In this document: in pieces, positions 54,761-64,000 of the stretch
How positions within the stretch are numbered: the stretch's first letter is position 1
Layout: every line of letters begins with the position of its first letter
Assembly (NCBI RefSeq): GCF_009727055.1
Contig: NC_052350.1
Span: 23,375,233-23,439,232, forward strand
DNA: 64,000 bases
Origin: Benincasa hispida
Taxonomy: Eukaryota; Streptophyta; Magnoliopsida; Cucurbitales; Cucurbitaceae
Direction: 5' to 3'
Made by a program: the position numbers and the translations under genes
The notes under the pieces: model-generated
The model's input: the letters and a program-made list of their open reading frames with translations, nothing else
What the model was told of the DNA's origin: nothing
Database searches by the model: none

Positions 54761-56048
54761 ACATATGCTCACAATTAAAATATAACAAAATAATTTCACA
54801 TATGTGGTGGGCCCCTTTAACAAGATACCTAGCATAACATTGATGTACAACCTTTAAGCAAAAAATACCAACGTACAATTAACTACCTTTCTTTGGGCCC
54901 ACTATTTTTCACATGAACAATCCTTATAATTGTCACATACTCATTACCACATGCATACACACAATTTGGCCAAATATCCACATAAATTCATGAATATGCA
55001 CATCTTATATTTTAGAATTAAATTAATATAGATAACAAAGCCTACTTTGGTAACATATTATTTTGATCAATCCAATCTAAAATATAAGATACAATAATAT
55101 AACAATATTATTGTACAAAAATAGAGGAAGAACACCAAATAATCTTTACCAAAATTCACTTAATAATTGCATACACATAATACAATTAAAGCAACATAAA
55201 CATGTGAATATCGCCAAATATCATCAATCAAATTTAAATTTAAATTTAAATTCACAAAATATCAATCAAATTTAAACTTAATCCACAACATGATTAATCA
55301 AATTTAACTTAAATCCACAAATGATTAATCAAAATTAAACCGGATTCATAATATATTTAATTTAATTTAATCTTGAATTATCAAGAAAACCTTAGATTCA
55401 AATTCACAGATTTATTAATTAAAAAATAGATTTAAATTCGCTTAATTATCAACAATAGATATCAAGAGCCACCAGCAAGATCAAATAGATCGATTTATTC
55501 CGTTAAATTGGAAAAATGAGATTAATTAATTATTGACCAATACAATATCAACAATCAATTTTAACTTTAAATCCATCAAATTCATCAAATTAAAACCACT
55601 TAACTCCATTTATTGAATTAATGCTAGGTAAGAACTCTGATTGCCTAAAGAACACCCAGACTGCACGGATGGTGCATCTAATTCAGAGCTTAAAAAAAAA
55701 ATTGAAGTGCGAAATTAAATTGGGATTGAAAACTATATTTCTAAATTTACCTTTAGGAATTAATCAAATAATCTGCTGCTTTTTTTTTTTTTTTTAATCA
55801 ATGGAATCATATGGTGTTCAATATAAATATTTTTAATATATTCCAATAGTCCTCTAAAAATTCAATGAAAATCATAACCTTACTTGCGACGGCAATAACT
55901 GAACGAAATCCCACACCGGCGTGAACTTTATGCTCACCGATGGTTTCAACACTCTCCCTTTTTTTAATTTTTTTTAAACACTACCATAACCAGTGGTTGA
56001 AACACATATCCGATGAAAAATATTAACCAACAATCCAACATGAAATTT
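54761..56048 (-). other. Copia D 5' leader, no gene
   Basis: AT-rich with repeated AATTTAAATTTAAATTTAAA and AATCAAATTTAAACTTAATC blocks around 55200-55340. It lies between gag and the primer site; no coding sequence supported. Confidence 0.6.
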
Positions 56049-56050
56049 AT

Positions 56051-56062
56051 GCTCTGATACCG
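56051..56062 (-). promoter_or_regulatory. Primer binding site of Copia D
   Basis: Minus strand CGGTATCAGAGC, three bases from the LTR boundary; it differs from the tRNA-Met complement TGGTATCAGAGC only in the first base. Confidence 0.85.
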
Positions 56063-56064
56063 CT

Positions 56065-56482
56065 TGTTAGTATAAATACTCTATATCTATATTGGATTCC
56101 ATTGTGATTGATTCTATTGTGACTGATAATAGCTTTAAGATGACTATAGTCTTCTTCAACCAAAACTCTGAATGCTCTTAATGGGATCTCTCTCTAGATG
56201 GGATTCAAGATTGAATGCTTGTTGTTTTGGTATATTGGAGACCATAGCCCTAAGGTCTCTTTATATACTAGTTCAAGGTTCTCATTAAACCCTTCAAATT
56301 TCTCATTAAACTCTAATTAACTAATAATAGGCTTCTACCCATTAAGTCCATACTCAATTAGAAATCTAGGGCCTTAATTAATCAGATCATATAATATGGA
56401 TCAATCTAATAAAATAATAAATTATTAATCCACATACATAACCCATACTTTAATTAAACATATTATTTAAATATGTCTAACA
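56065..56482 (-). repeat. 5' LTR of Copia D
   Basis: 418 bp, plus-strand ends TGTTAGTATAAATA and TATGTCTAACA, followed by target duplication CATCC. Aligns with 49902-50371; differences include small indels and transitions. Confidence 0.9.
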
Positions 56483-56929
56483 CATCCATCCATAATTATC
56501 CTTAATTATCCATAATTCTCTATTAAAATTCAACTTAAATTTAAATAATTAAAACATTCATCCATAATTATCCTAACAAAGTTTTCAATTACATCAAAGG
56601 TTCACAAATCACAAGTCAAGACACAACAACATATTTTTTTAAGAAAAGTTACCAGTCAAACTAAGCCATCAACGAATTTCATCCAACTTTGTAAAACACG
56701 ATTCCTGAAAAAAAAAAAAAAAAAAAAAACAAATATTGTACAAGTTAATATAAATCAATATTAAAATAATAATAATAATACACAAACTTATAACTTCATC
56801 CGGATCTCGATCCTCAATAACATTTTTCAAAACTTGCATCTATAGGAATATGCTTATCTATTTAAGACATGTACAAAGAAAATTAGATCTCAAATTATAA
56901 AAATAAAAGTTTATTGAATAAATTGAACA
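56483..56929. other. hAT 3' flank, AT-rich
   Basis: Non-coding, with ATCCATAATTATCCT repeats (56487-56570) and an A run (56709-56729). If the hAT interpretation is right this is the 3' untranslated part of the transposase gene. Confidence 0.45.
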
Positions 56930-57256
56930 ATAATATTAACTCATACATTCAACCCATAGCCAATCTTGAGTACACATCAAAGCTTTTAACAAGTTTTCAT
57001 GAATTTGGGAACGATATGGATCTATATGTCTACCACCAATACTAATGCATATTCAAAAGCAACAGTAGTGGAAGGAACAACTAGAATATCTTTTAATTTG
57101 ATACAAAATAGGATATTTTACTCCAACTTCCACCATTGCAAAATGTTGAAGTTGTTCGAGCGCGGTAGAAGAGACTCATCCAAATAATGTTTCAGCTCTG
57201 ATTTAACATTGTCAACATCATTTCCACATTATTAACAAACTCTTCAAACTTGAGAT
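56930..57256 (-). pseudogene. hAT transposase, C-terminal dimerisation domain
   Basis: Minus strand: 'DNVKSELKHYLDESLLPR', 'FNILQWWKL', a region reading 'ILVVPSTTVAFEYA' where hAT has 'IPVSTVASESAFS', and 'DPYRSQIHENLLKALMCTQDWL'-like fragments (57000-57200). These fit the hAT C-terminal dimerisation domain of BED-type (RICESLEEPER/DAYSLEEPER-like) transposases. Frameshifts abound. The rest of the gene continues at 59258 after the solo LTR. Confidence 0.85.
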
Positions 57257-59257
57257 TGAAGGATCTCTAATGAGGGAGAATCTTGAGCGGAAGTGGATCG
57301 ACCAAATTCTATAATTATTGAATACAAAGTTTTACAGTAAACAAGCAATAAGATATACATTTAAAACTAAATTACAACATGCTTTACAAGAAAAGGGTTT
57401 CAAGAAACCTCACATTTGAAGATCTTTTCTTCACGATTTTCCCTCAAACGGATCACAAACAACTTGAAGACTTTCTTCAAGATAACCTTGAACAAAACCC
57501 GAACACTACCACAATGGAAACCTTAGTATTCTCTGGGTGAGAACCCATGAGTGGTGGGCTCTAACTATTTTGGTTAAGAGGGAAAGCTTTAATGTGGAGG
57601 AAGAAGATTGAGAACTTTCTCACAAAACTCAAACACCACAAAACACTTTTGTAAAACTCTTTCTCAATCGTTCAGGGGAAGAAGAAGAAAACTTTTCTTT
57701 TATTGTCCTTACCATAAAACATAACCACCCCCACTAATGTGGGTGGAGAAAAAAGATGGGAAGGGAGTTGTAACTCCCTTCCTTATAATTCAAATAATAA
57801 TAATATAATATAAATAAATATGATAACTAATTTATCATATTATATATATATATTAAATTATATGTTATATCAAATATAACATATAACCTATAGTTTTAAT
57901 ATTATATCACATACCAATATAAACTATAGTTTTTTTCTCTATTATATAACAGTTAATATAAATCTCATTTATATTAAATTTAACAATTGTGAATCTCATT
58001 CATAAAAAAAATATTTGAATCTCATTCAAATATTTATTTCCTCCCATTAAGCTATAATGTATCAAATACATTAAGACAATTATATCACATATAATTGAAT
58101 CAATTTAATTATATCATATATAATTAAATCCTTCTATTAATTTGAACAATTCAAATTAATCCAAAAACTGATTCTCAACTAAATCCTATTGAGCTATCGA
58201 TGGGACCTCATGGACCTATAGCTTGAAGCTTCAATGGTACATGAACAATTAATTAAACTCTTTAATTACATTATTCATCATTCATTAACTGTCAGGCACT
58301 CCACTAAAGACCGACAACTGCACGCACTCACTACAGATATATTTATGTGTCCATTAGATATAACCAATCAACAGTACGATGACTCTTCACAAATTGCTCG
58401 TAAGTATAGCTAGGCCAAATTACCGTTTTGCCCCTATAGTTACATCTAATTTCTTAAGTGACACTGATCCCTCTAATGAACAATAGATCATAGTCCAATT
58501 ATGACTAAACACCTCCTGGGCCAGGAAAGGGTGTGGTGCCATATTGTTCAAGACCTGAAATCAGCCCTTAAGGGAGCAATTTATCTACTTACCCCTGCTT
58601 CGGGGAATGAGTGAATTCCATCTTGTATAGTTGTGTTCCTTAGGTCCCTTATCAAACGAATCCCCAAAATGGTAGACTTGTTGAGTCGGCAATCTGGCCA
58701 CTCTCACCCATACAAATCAAAGGACCGCCCTCATAGGCAGGAGTTCACAATTCACTCAGGATTCAGGTCATGTTACCTATGGTCATCCTAGTGAATTGTA
58801 AGTCTCTATTATGAACGGTGTTATATAATGAGACTAAACATTTTGTGGTCCGATCTTATACAAACTCATTTGTATAGAATATCCTCTCTCACATGTCTAA
58901 TACATAAATGATCAGGATCAGATCATTTGTAGCACTTTATAATAATTGTAACACCTACAAAGTGGGTCATACTCGTAGTGTCACCAAGATAAGGTACCCA
59001 GCCTTATCTAACTACTACAGACCATTTAGGTTATCACTTAAACATGATCTACTCGTATGTCTCCACATACATGTTTAAGGTACAAAGATAACCTTGGATG
59101 TTAGTTTTATTGGTTTGTGATTAATGCAACTAAAATATCATATATTTTATATGACAATGAATAAAATATCAAATATTTTATTAAATACATAATGAGTTTG
59201 TTCAACAATGTTTACAAACTATAGGACCCTATGAGATTTAGGGCATCAACCCCAATA
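57257..59257 (-). repeat. Solo LTR, family A, in the hAT transposase
   Basis: Flanked by perfect GAGAT duplications (57252-57256, 59258-59262). Plus-strand left end TGAAGGATCTCTAATG; right end GGGCATCAACCCCAATA. Minus strand starts TATTGGGGTTGATGCCCTAA, like the Copia A1 LTR. 2001 bp, no internal region. Its insertion divides the hAT gene. Confidence 0.92.
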
Positions 59258-61010
59258 GAGATATCAATCTTTCCTATTAACAAGAGAACTTGAACTACTA
59301 CTTCCATCTTGCTTTGAAGTCGAGAAGTACTAATTGTAGATGTAGAGCGTTGAGGTTCTTCTACTATACTTTAATTTGAACTATAAAACTTCATCAAATC
59401 ACAACACAAATATCTACATTTTTAATTTCAACAGTATGATAAGATCCATAGATTTGAGGAAAATAAAACTGGATCAATCCCATCTTAAACCTAGGATTTA
59501 ATATTGTAGCTATTGCCAACACACCATGAATCACACTCCAATATTTTTCAAACTTAGCAATCATTATTGATGCCATTACTTGTATCTCCGCAACATCAAA
59601 ACTAAGCCACTTAGAAAGTTCCAACCTAATGTCACAAACTTCAGGAAAAAAAAAAAAACATTGGAGGTTGGATAACTTGACCCATAAAATAACTTAGTCA
59701 TCAAGTAAAAGGGTTCTAATCTATCACACATTTCTTTTGCAAAATTCCAATCAGTCTCTGAAGAAAAACAAGTGTATAGTGGTTCACGTTTTAGACAAGG
59801 AAAAACATTCTTGTATTCCATAGCAGTTTTGAGCATCACAAATGTTAAATTTCATCTTGTAACACAATCAAGACTTAGTTTTTTAGTGCATAAAATTTGT
59901 AATTGACGAGCTTATTCTTCAAAATTTTCCTTCATTTTTAGAGAAAGAGTCCAAAAATGAACAGTACCTTTAATCTTCTATTATACCATAAGAAATTACA
60001 GCCAAACCATTGTTTACAATCAAATTCAAAATATGTGTACAACAACAAATGTGGAACAAACTTCCATGCAACCATAGTGTCCTTGAATCTAATTTTCATA
60101 ATAAAATGTCAACCATTGCATCATTTGTTGAACAATTATCTGTTAAAGTTGATAATTTACAATCTATGTTCCAATCGAATACACACTTCATTAATGCTTC
60201 AGAAAGTAACTGTCTGGTATGTGGATGTGGCACATGTACAAACCTGGTAATATGTAATAATATGTTAAAATGAAAATTATCTGATGAACCAAAAATACAT
60301 AATAACATAAAGGATTTAAATTACCTCAAAAGTCTGCTTTGTAGGACCTAAGAATCATCAATAAATGTGTAGTGATTGTCATGTATCCCTTCTTCTGGCT
60401 AGTTGCAGTCCAATTATCCGTAGTAAGGACAACCATACTTCTTTTGTTTTCCAAAAACTTCATTGTTTTAATTATCTCTTCTTCATAAATTTTGTTATAT
60501 CTCTTTTCATCATGGTTCTTGAAATCATCTTAAACATCGATTGCACACCACTAAAAAAACTTTATAAATCCTTTGTGTTCAACCATGTTAATAGGATATT
60601 CATGTAAAATTATAGCACAAGCATGGTCTCTTCATGAAGTTTCATAATCAAAGAGGGTTGGATTTAGCACTACTTTTCCCTCATTGGTTTTAGCGGGTCT
60701 CAAGCATGATTACTCAACGTCTCTTAGGGACAAATTTTGAAATCATCATATAAATGCTTTGTCCTATTTTTAGATTCTCTTCCCAAATTTTTTCCACGAT
60801 AGTTACCTATTGCTTTCATGGTATCATTTATTTTTTTACTTTTATAATGATTCCATATTGTCGATTTCAACCTATTACGTTTTAGTAAATCCTCATTATC
60901 ATCACTATCTAATGTAATAGGTGTAGATTGATTCTTATTACTTGAAACACTATTTATTGGGGTTGATTCACTTTCATAGATGTTGGAGTTGGACCACTTT
61001 GATCTAACTC
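59258..61010 (-). pseudogene. hAT transposase, BED finger and catalytic region
   Basis: Minus strand, in order: an acidic start 'STPITLDSDDNEDLLKRNR' (60880-60950); BED zinc finger 'LKSTIWNHYKSKKINDTMKAIGNYRGKNL' and 'SKNRTKHLYDDFKICP' (60720-60880), in which tyrosine-arginine replaces an expected cysteine position ('NYCG'); degenerate middle (59880-60650); 'NLTFVMLKTAMEYKNVFP' (59790-59860); 'LAKEMCDRLEPFYLMTKLFYGSSYPTSN'-like (59690-59760); 'KFEKYWSVIHGVLAIATILNPRFKM' and 'IQFYFPQIYG' (59440-59550). Stops and frameshifts make it inactive. Joined with 56930-57256 it covers a whole BED-hAT transposase. Confidence 0.88.
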
Positions 61011-61575
61011 ATTATTATTCAATAAAGTTATTTTCACCTATAAATAGTCAAATAGTAACAATTACGTATCATTGTAATTAAAAAAAATAATCAATGTAAT
61101 TACCATTCTTATTACAAGAAATTATTTGGTGAAACAAATGGGATCAAGAGAAACTAAAATTTATAACTTCATTATACACTCGAAGATCGGATAAAATGTT
61201 GTCATAATGTGATAATCATATCAAATAAATTTTCTTTTGATATAGATTTAAATTCCATTGCCAAAATAAATTTTCTTTCGATATACATTTAAACTTAGTG
61301 CACTTTATCAATAAGGCAACGATAACTAATGTGACAGATCACATTAAATAATTTTGGTATGATTAAGTTGAAAATTGTTACTCTATTTAAGTCTTTAGAA
61401 TAATTTATCCAATTAATGGAAGCTACTACAATAATGGTCAACTTCCAAAATAATTAATGGAATTCGGACTTACCATGGATGGGAGGAGACGACGGCAGTT
61501 GGGATTAGCAGTGAACGGACAGCGAGGAAGAGAAGCAAAGAGGAAGACGACGACGGTTGGGAACGAATAGTCGGC
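61011..61575. other. hAT upstream region
   Basis: AT-rich, then 61470-61575 turns GC-richer with AGGAAGACGACGACGG on the plus strand. Would be promoter/5' untranslated DNA of the hAT transposase. It is cut at 61576 by the Gypsy G2 LTR. Confidence 0.45.
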
Positions 61576-63244
61576 TGATAATGGGTAGAAATACACGTTA
61601 TTACAGTGCAAATAAGTAAAACAATGAGGGAATGCAACGGTAAAAATATACAAAATCATGTCCAAAAGCGCTAAACTGAGAAAATTGTGATCGCATGTGC
61701 CAATCACATAAAAGTAGCTAATTTATTTATTTTATGCAGGAAAAATGCATTGGCACAAAGGAAATTGCGATACAAGGAATTAAGCGTCCGCGCACATTGA
61801 AAGATTGCGATCGCAAAGTCATGCGGTCATGAGAAGTTGCTCAAGAAGGTGGTCGCATAAAGACGGCGCATCAAGGTGAAAGCATAATAAATCATGATGG
61901 GACAGAAAGCTGATGACGGTCGAATCCGAATTTAGTTGACAAGTCGTTAACGCCACAATGGAGCAAAGTACACTCAACTTTCGGTGACCATTATTTGGCG
62001 CATTAGAGCAGGAGATTTAATAACCACCCATCATTGCAATCATTAGAGAGAAAAGCTTCTTCACCTTGAGCTTTATAAATATCGGAGGCCACCATTGTAA
62101 AAGAGTCAACAAGCCATATCGCCATATATAGAATATAGATAGTCGTTAGTTTGTTCATTCTTATACTTAGAAGACGGAGACGAGTCAAGAGAAGAAGACG
62201 CCGAGAGATCATTCTTGGACAGCTCGAAAGACAGCCGGGAAGCGCTACAAAAGGAGAGAGGGCCTGCACTTGCGAGAGTAAGGATATTCTTCTGGGCAGA
62301 GTTGGAGTGAAAAGATAGTGTAAAAGACCACGGGAAGCAAGACATTGCTACCGGGCTTCTTATCTCTATATTCTATTGTTATTCTGTATTCTGCATTTAA
62401 TCTATAGATAATGGAAATCTCATTTCAACTTATGTTCAATCTCTCCGTACTTCGCATGAGTAGCTAACTTTCCGAATGGGTTGAGAAGTACTTAGCTAGC
62501 ATGACCTAAGATCTTCACTTTATGTGATCATCTTGTCTTATGTATGCGTCATTCACTCTTTAAAGATACTTGAGAGAGTAGTATAAAGAAAGAATCTAGA
62601 CTTGAGAGAGTCAAATTAGAACCTAGGCTTGAGAGAGCCAGATTAGAACCGCATAAGCAAGAGATAGAATCTTAGACATAAGTTCTATTTGCTATTATGC
62701 ATCGCATGCACCCTAGAGATAGGATATGATAGTATGCGATCATCTTGTGTATGTGTGCATCATTCATCATCGCATAGACTAGAATAGAGGCTTAGACATA
62801 AGTCCTATCGACATTTTCGTATACATCGCATGCGTCCTAGAAATAGGAATTATGGCATTTGCATTGAGAGATGACATGCTGTTGTTTGTGTGTAACATGA
62901 TCGCATAACTTGAACGCAACCTTAGGAAGTGTTAGCTAAATCCCTTCTCAACCTGTTCATTGCATACTCATTGTAATTCTCGATTTCATCAACTCTTTAT
63001 TCAGACTCTGTCGGATAGGAAATATACTTAGTCAAAACACCATCCAACTTATTTGTTTTCACCACCGCAAAGGAATCAAATTTACTGTCGCATATTAACT
63101 CAGTAGTCCCTGTATTCGACCCTAGACTTACCAGGAAACCTAGTGAGATTTATACTTGGGTCTTATTAGGAAAACTTGCATGTGCAACGCATAACAAATC
63201 ACCGCAAATATTCACCATAATTACATCACATTTACAACGCATCA
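61576..63244 (+). repeat. 5' LTR of Gypsy G2
   Basis: Starts TGATAATGGGTAGAAATACA (G1 minus strand: TGATAACGGGCAGAAATGTA) and ends ACAACGCATCA directly before AGTTTTTGGCACC. 1669 bp. G1 and G2 LTRs share order and many blocks but have clearly diverged. The left flank is TCGGC; the matching duplication would lie beyond the window. Confidence 0.9.
62071..62082 (+). promoter_or_regulatory. TATA box of Gypsy G2 LTR
   Basis: CTTTATAAATAT, matching the location of CTATAAATACC in the G1 LTRs. Confidence 0.55.
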
Positions 63245-63250
63245 AGTTTT

Positions 63251-63268
63251 TGGCACCGTTGGCAGGGA
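63251..63268 (+). promoter_or_regulatory. Primer binding site of Gypsy G2
   Basis: TGGCACCGTTGGCAGGGA, preceded by the same AGTTTT spacer as G1. Fits plant tRNA-Asp with mismatches. Confidence 0.8.
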
Positions 63269-63364
63269 CTACGGCAGTACATATTGCGCTAACAGTAAAT
63301 TATTTTGATTTTCTTTGCAGCTTTGTGCATTGCTATTCCTTACAAGGGAAGAAGCAGGTGTTGC

Positions 63365-64000
63365 ATGAGCGAAGGACACGTGCCTGAGCCCAACTACGAC
63401 CCAGAGATCGAAAGAACGTTCCGAAGAAGACAGAGAGACAACCACCGACAACAAGAGAGATATCCCAGAATGGCGAAACAACCGAAAGAAAGAGCCGTGA
63501 ACGCAAATAACATATTGGCAAACCCCATTCTTCTAGCGAACGACCGCAATAGACCCATCCGGGACTATGCGTCACCTAACCTCTATGATTTCTCCCTAGG
63601 AATCATGAGGCCAGCTTTGGACAGATCGAGCTTTGAGATGAAGTCGGTTATATTGCAGATGATTCAGAAAACTGGACAGTTTGGCAGAAGGTGTGGTGAG
63701 GACCCGCACGCCCATCTCTGGAGTTTCATTGAAATTTGTAACACTTTTATGTTCCCAAATATCTCAGCCAAAGAAGTTCGACTAATATTGTTCCCATTTT
63801 CGTTATGCGATCAAGCAAGGAAATGGGCCTATTCTCTCGAACTAGGGGAGATAACCTCGTGGGAACAAGTTGTAGAGAAGTTCATGAAGAAATACTTCTC
63901 TCCTACAGAGAATGCTAGAAGGAGGAAGTTGATTACAAATTTTTGACAGGAAGTTGACGAATCACTCAGTGATGCCCGGGCGAGGTTTAAGAGATTGGTA
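63365..64000 (+). pseudogene. Gypsy G2 gag, partial at window edge
   Basis: The likely start is the ATG at 63365 ('MSEGHVPEPNYDPEIERTF'), because from there the sequence parallels G1 gag; an upstream ATG at 63305 in the same frame is in the leader. The frame stays open to 63946 and includes 'IRDYASPNLYDFSLGI', 'EDPHAHLWSFIEICNTF' and 'KWAYSLELGEITSWEQVVEKFMKKYFSP'. A frame break near 63930 ('ENARRRK') gives a stop at 63944-63946, after which 'EVDESLSDARARFKRLV' continues in another frame to the window edge. Confidence 0.88.

Larger units (their letters stand above)
49902..56482 (-). mobile_element. Ty1/Copia element D, minus orientation
   Basis: Short LTRs at 49902-50371 (470 bp) and 56065-56482 (418 bp), both starting TGTTAG and ending in AACA, with perfect target duplication CATCC (49897-49901 and 56483-56487). 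Minus-strand order: gag, protease, integrase, reverse transcriptase, RNase H. A purine tract AAGTGAGAGAT adjoins the left LTR and a tRNA-Met-like primer site the right one. Net length 6.6 kb without nested insertions. Several frame breaks. Confidence 0.93.
49548..61575 (-). mobile_element. Putative hAT element with G-rich end, nested
   Basis: At 49548 the left end AAAGATTTACACGGGGTGGA, followed by CCCCATCCCCATCCCTGCCC and GGCGGGGATTCC, resembles the left ends of the MITEs at 19615 and 20852. After a Copia (49902-56482) is removed, the sequence runs into a hAT transposase pseudogene on the minus strand. The simplest reading is one hAT element of about 4-5 kb with its 3' side at 49548. Its other end is not seen: it is cut off at 61576 by the G2 LTR and may lie beyond the window. 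The link between end and transposase is inference. Confidence 0.5.

Overview
This window is plant nuclear DNA: AT-rich, dense in LTR retrotransposons, with a plant receptor-like kinase, a plant mobile domain gene and retrotransposon primer sites matching plant initiator tRNA-Met and tRNA-Asp. The gag, leader and LTR sequences look like those of cucurbits (Cucumis-like), but that is recognition from memory, not a search. No organelle, bacterial or rRNA sequence was recognised. One ordinary host gene appears intact: an intronless kinase of the At5g20050 type at 15350-16714 on the minus strand. Nearly everything else is transposon or transposon relic.

Layout. 1-4912: decayed Ty1/Copia relic with one good LTR (family B, 3065-4912) and an inverted LTR scrap at its other end. 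5455-7813: truncated LTR inside another broken Copia pol, flanked by direct repeats. About 8800-14060: Mutator-like element (MULE) carrying a broken plant mobile domain (PMD) gene and the last codons of a MULE transposase, with terminal inverted repeats and ten copies of a GTCGA-N11-TCGAC motif near its ends. 14260-15060: MITE-like and SINE-like repeats. 15350-16714: kinase gene. 16715-20490: AT-rich repeats, MITEs and tRNA-derived SINE heads.

20495-64000 is a nest whose order can be read from target-site duplications (TSDs). An old family A LTR (20495-20841, resuming at 49192-49547) was split by a Copia element of the same family (20842-49186, TSD GTAAC). Its gag was split by a Ty3/Gypsy element (G1, 26472-41602, TSD GTCAA). 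The G1 5' LTR was split by a deletion-derived LTR element (38704-40678, TSD TGCTA), and the Copia 3' LTR by a solo family B LTR (45628-47624, TSD GGTAC). The Copia 5' LTR took two hAT-type MITEs. The G1 integrase is split by about 3.4 kb of foreign DNA that contains intron-bearing pieces of a host SWIB/Plus3 gene (NERD/ZC3H44-like) and ends at a 25-N gap.

The old LTR was also split near 49548 by what looks like a hAT element with G-rich ends. Its BED/hAT transposase pseudogene (about 56930-61010, minus) was split by a solo family A LTR (57257-59257, TSD GAGAT). A second Copia (49902-56482, TSD CATCC) lies between the G-rich end and the transposase, and a second Gypsy copy (G2, from 61576) runs off the right edge.

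No gene network operates here. The most original observations are the MULE-PMD element with its subterminal motif array, the captured SWIB/Plus3 fragment, the palindrome array in the Copia leader, and a candidate autonomous partner for the G-rich hAT MITEs. There are two assembly gaps (23945 and 33600-33624), and the first looks like an artefactual duplication.
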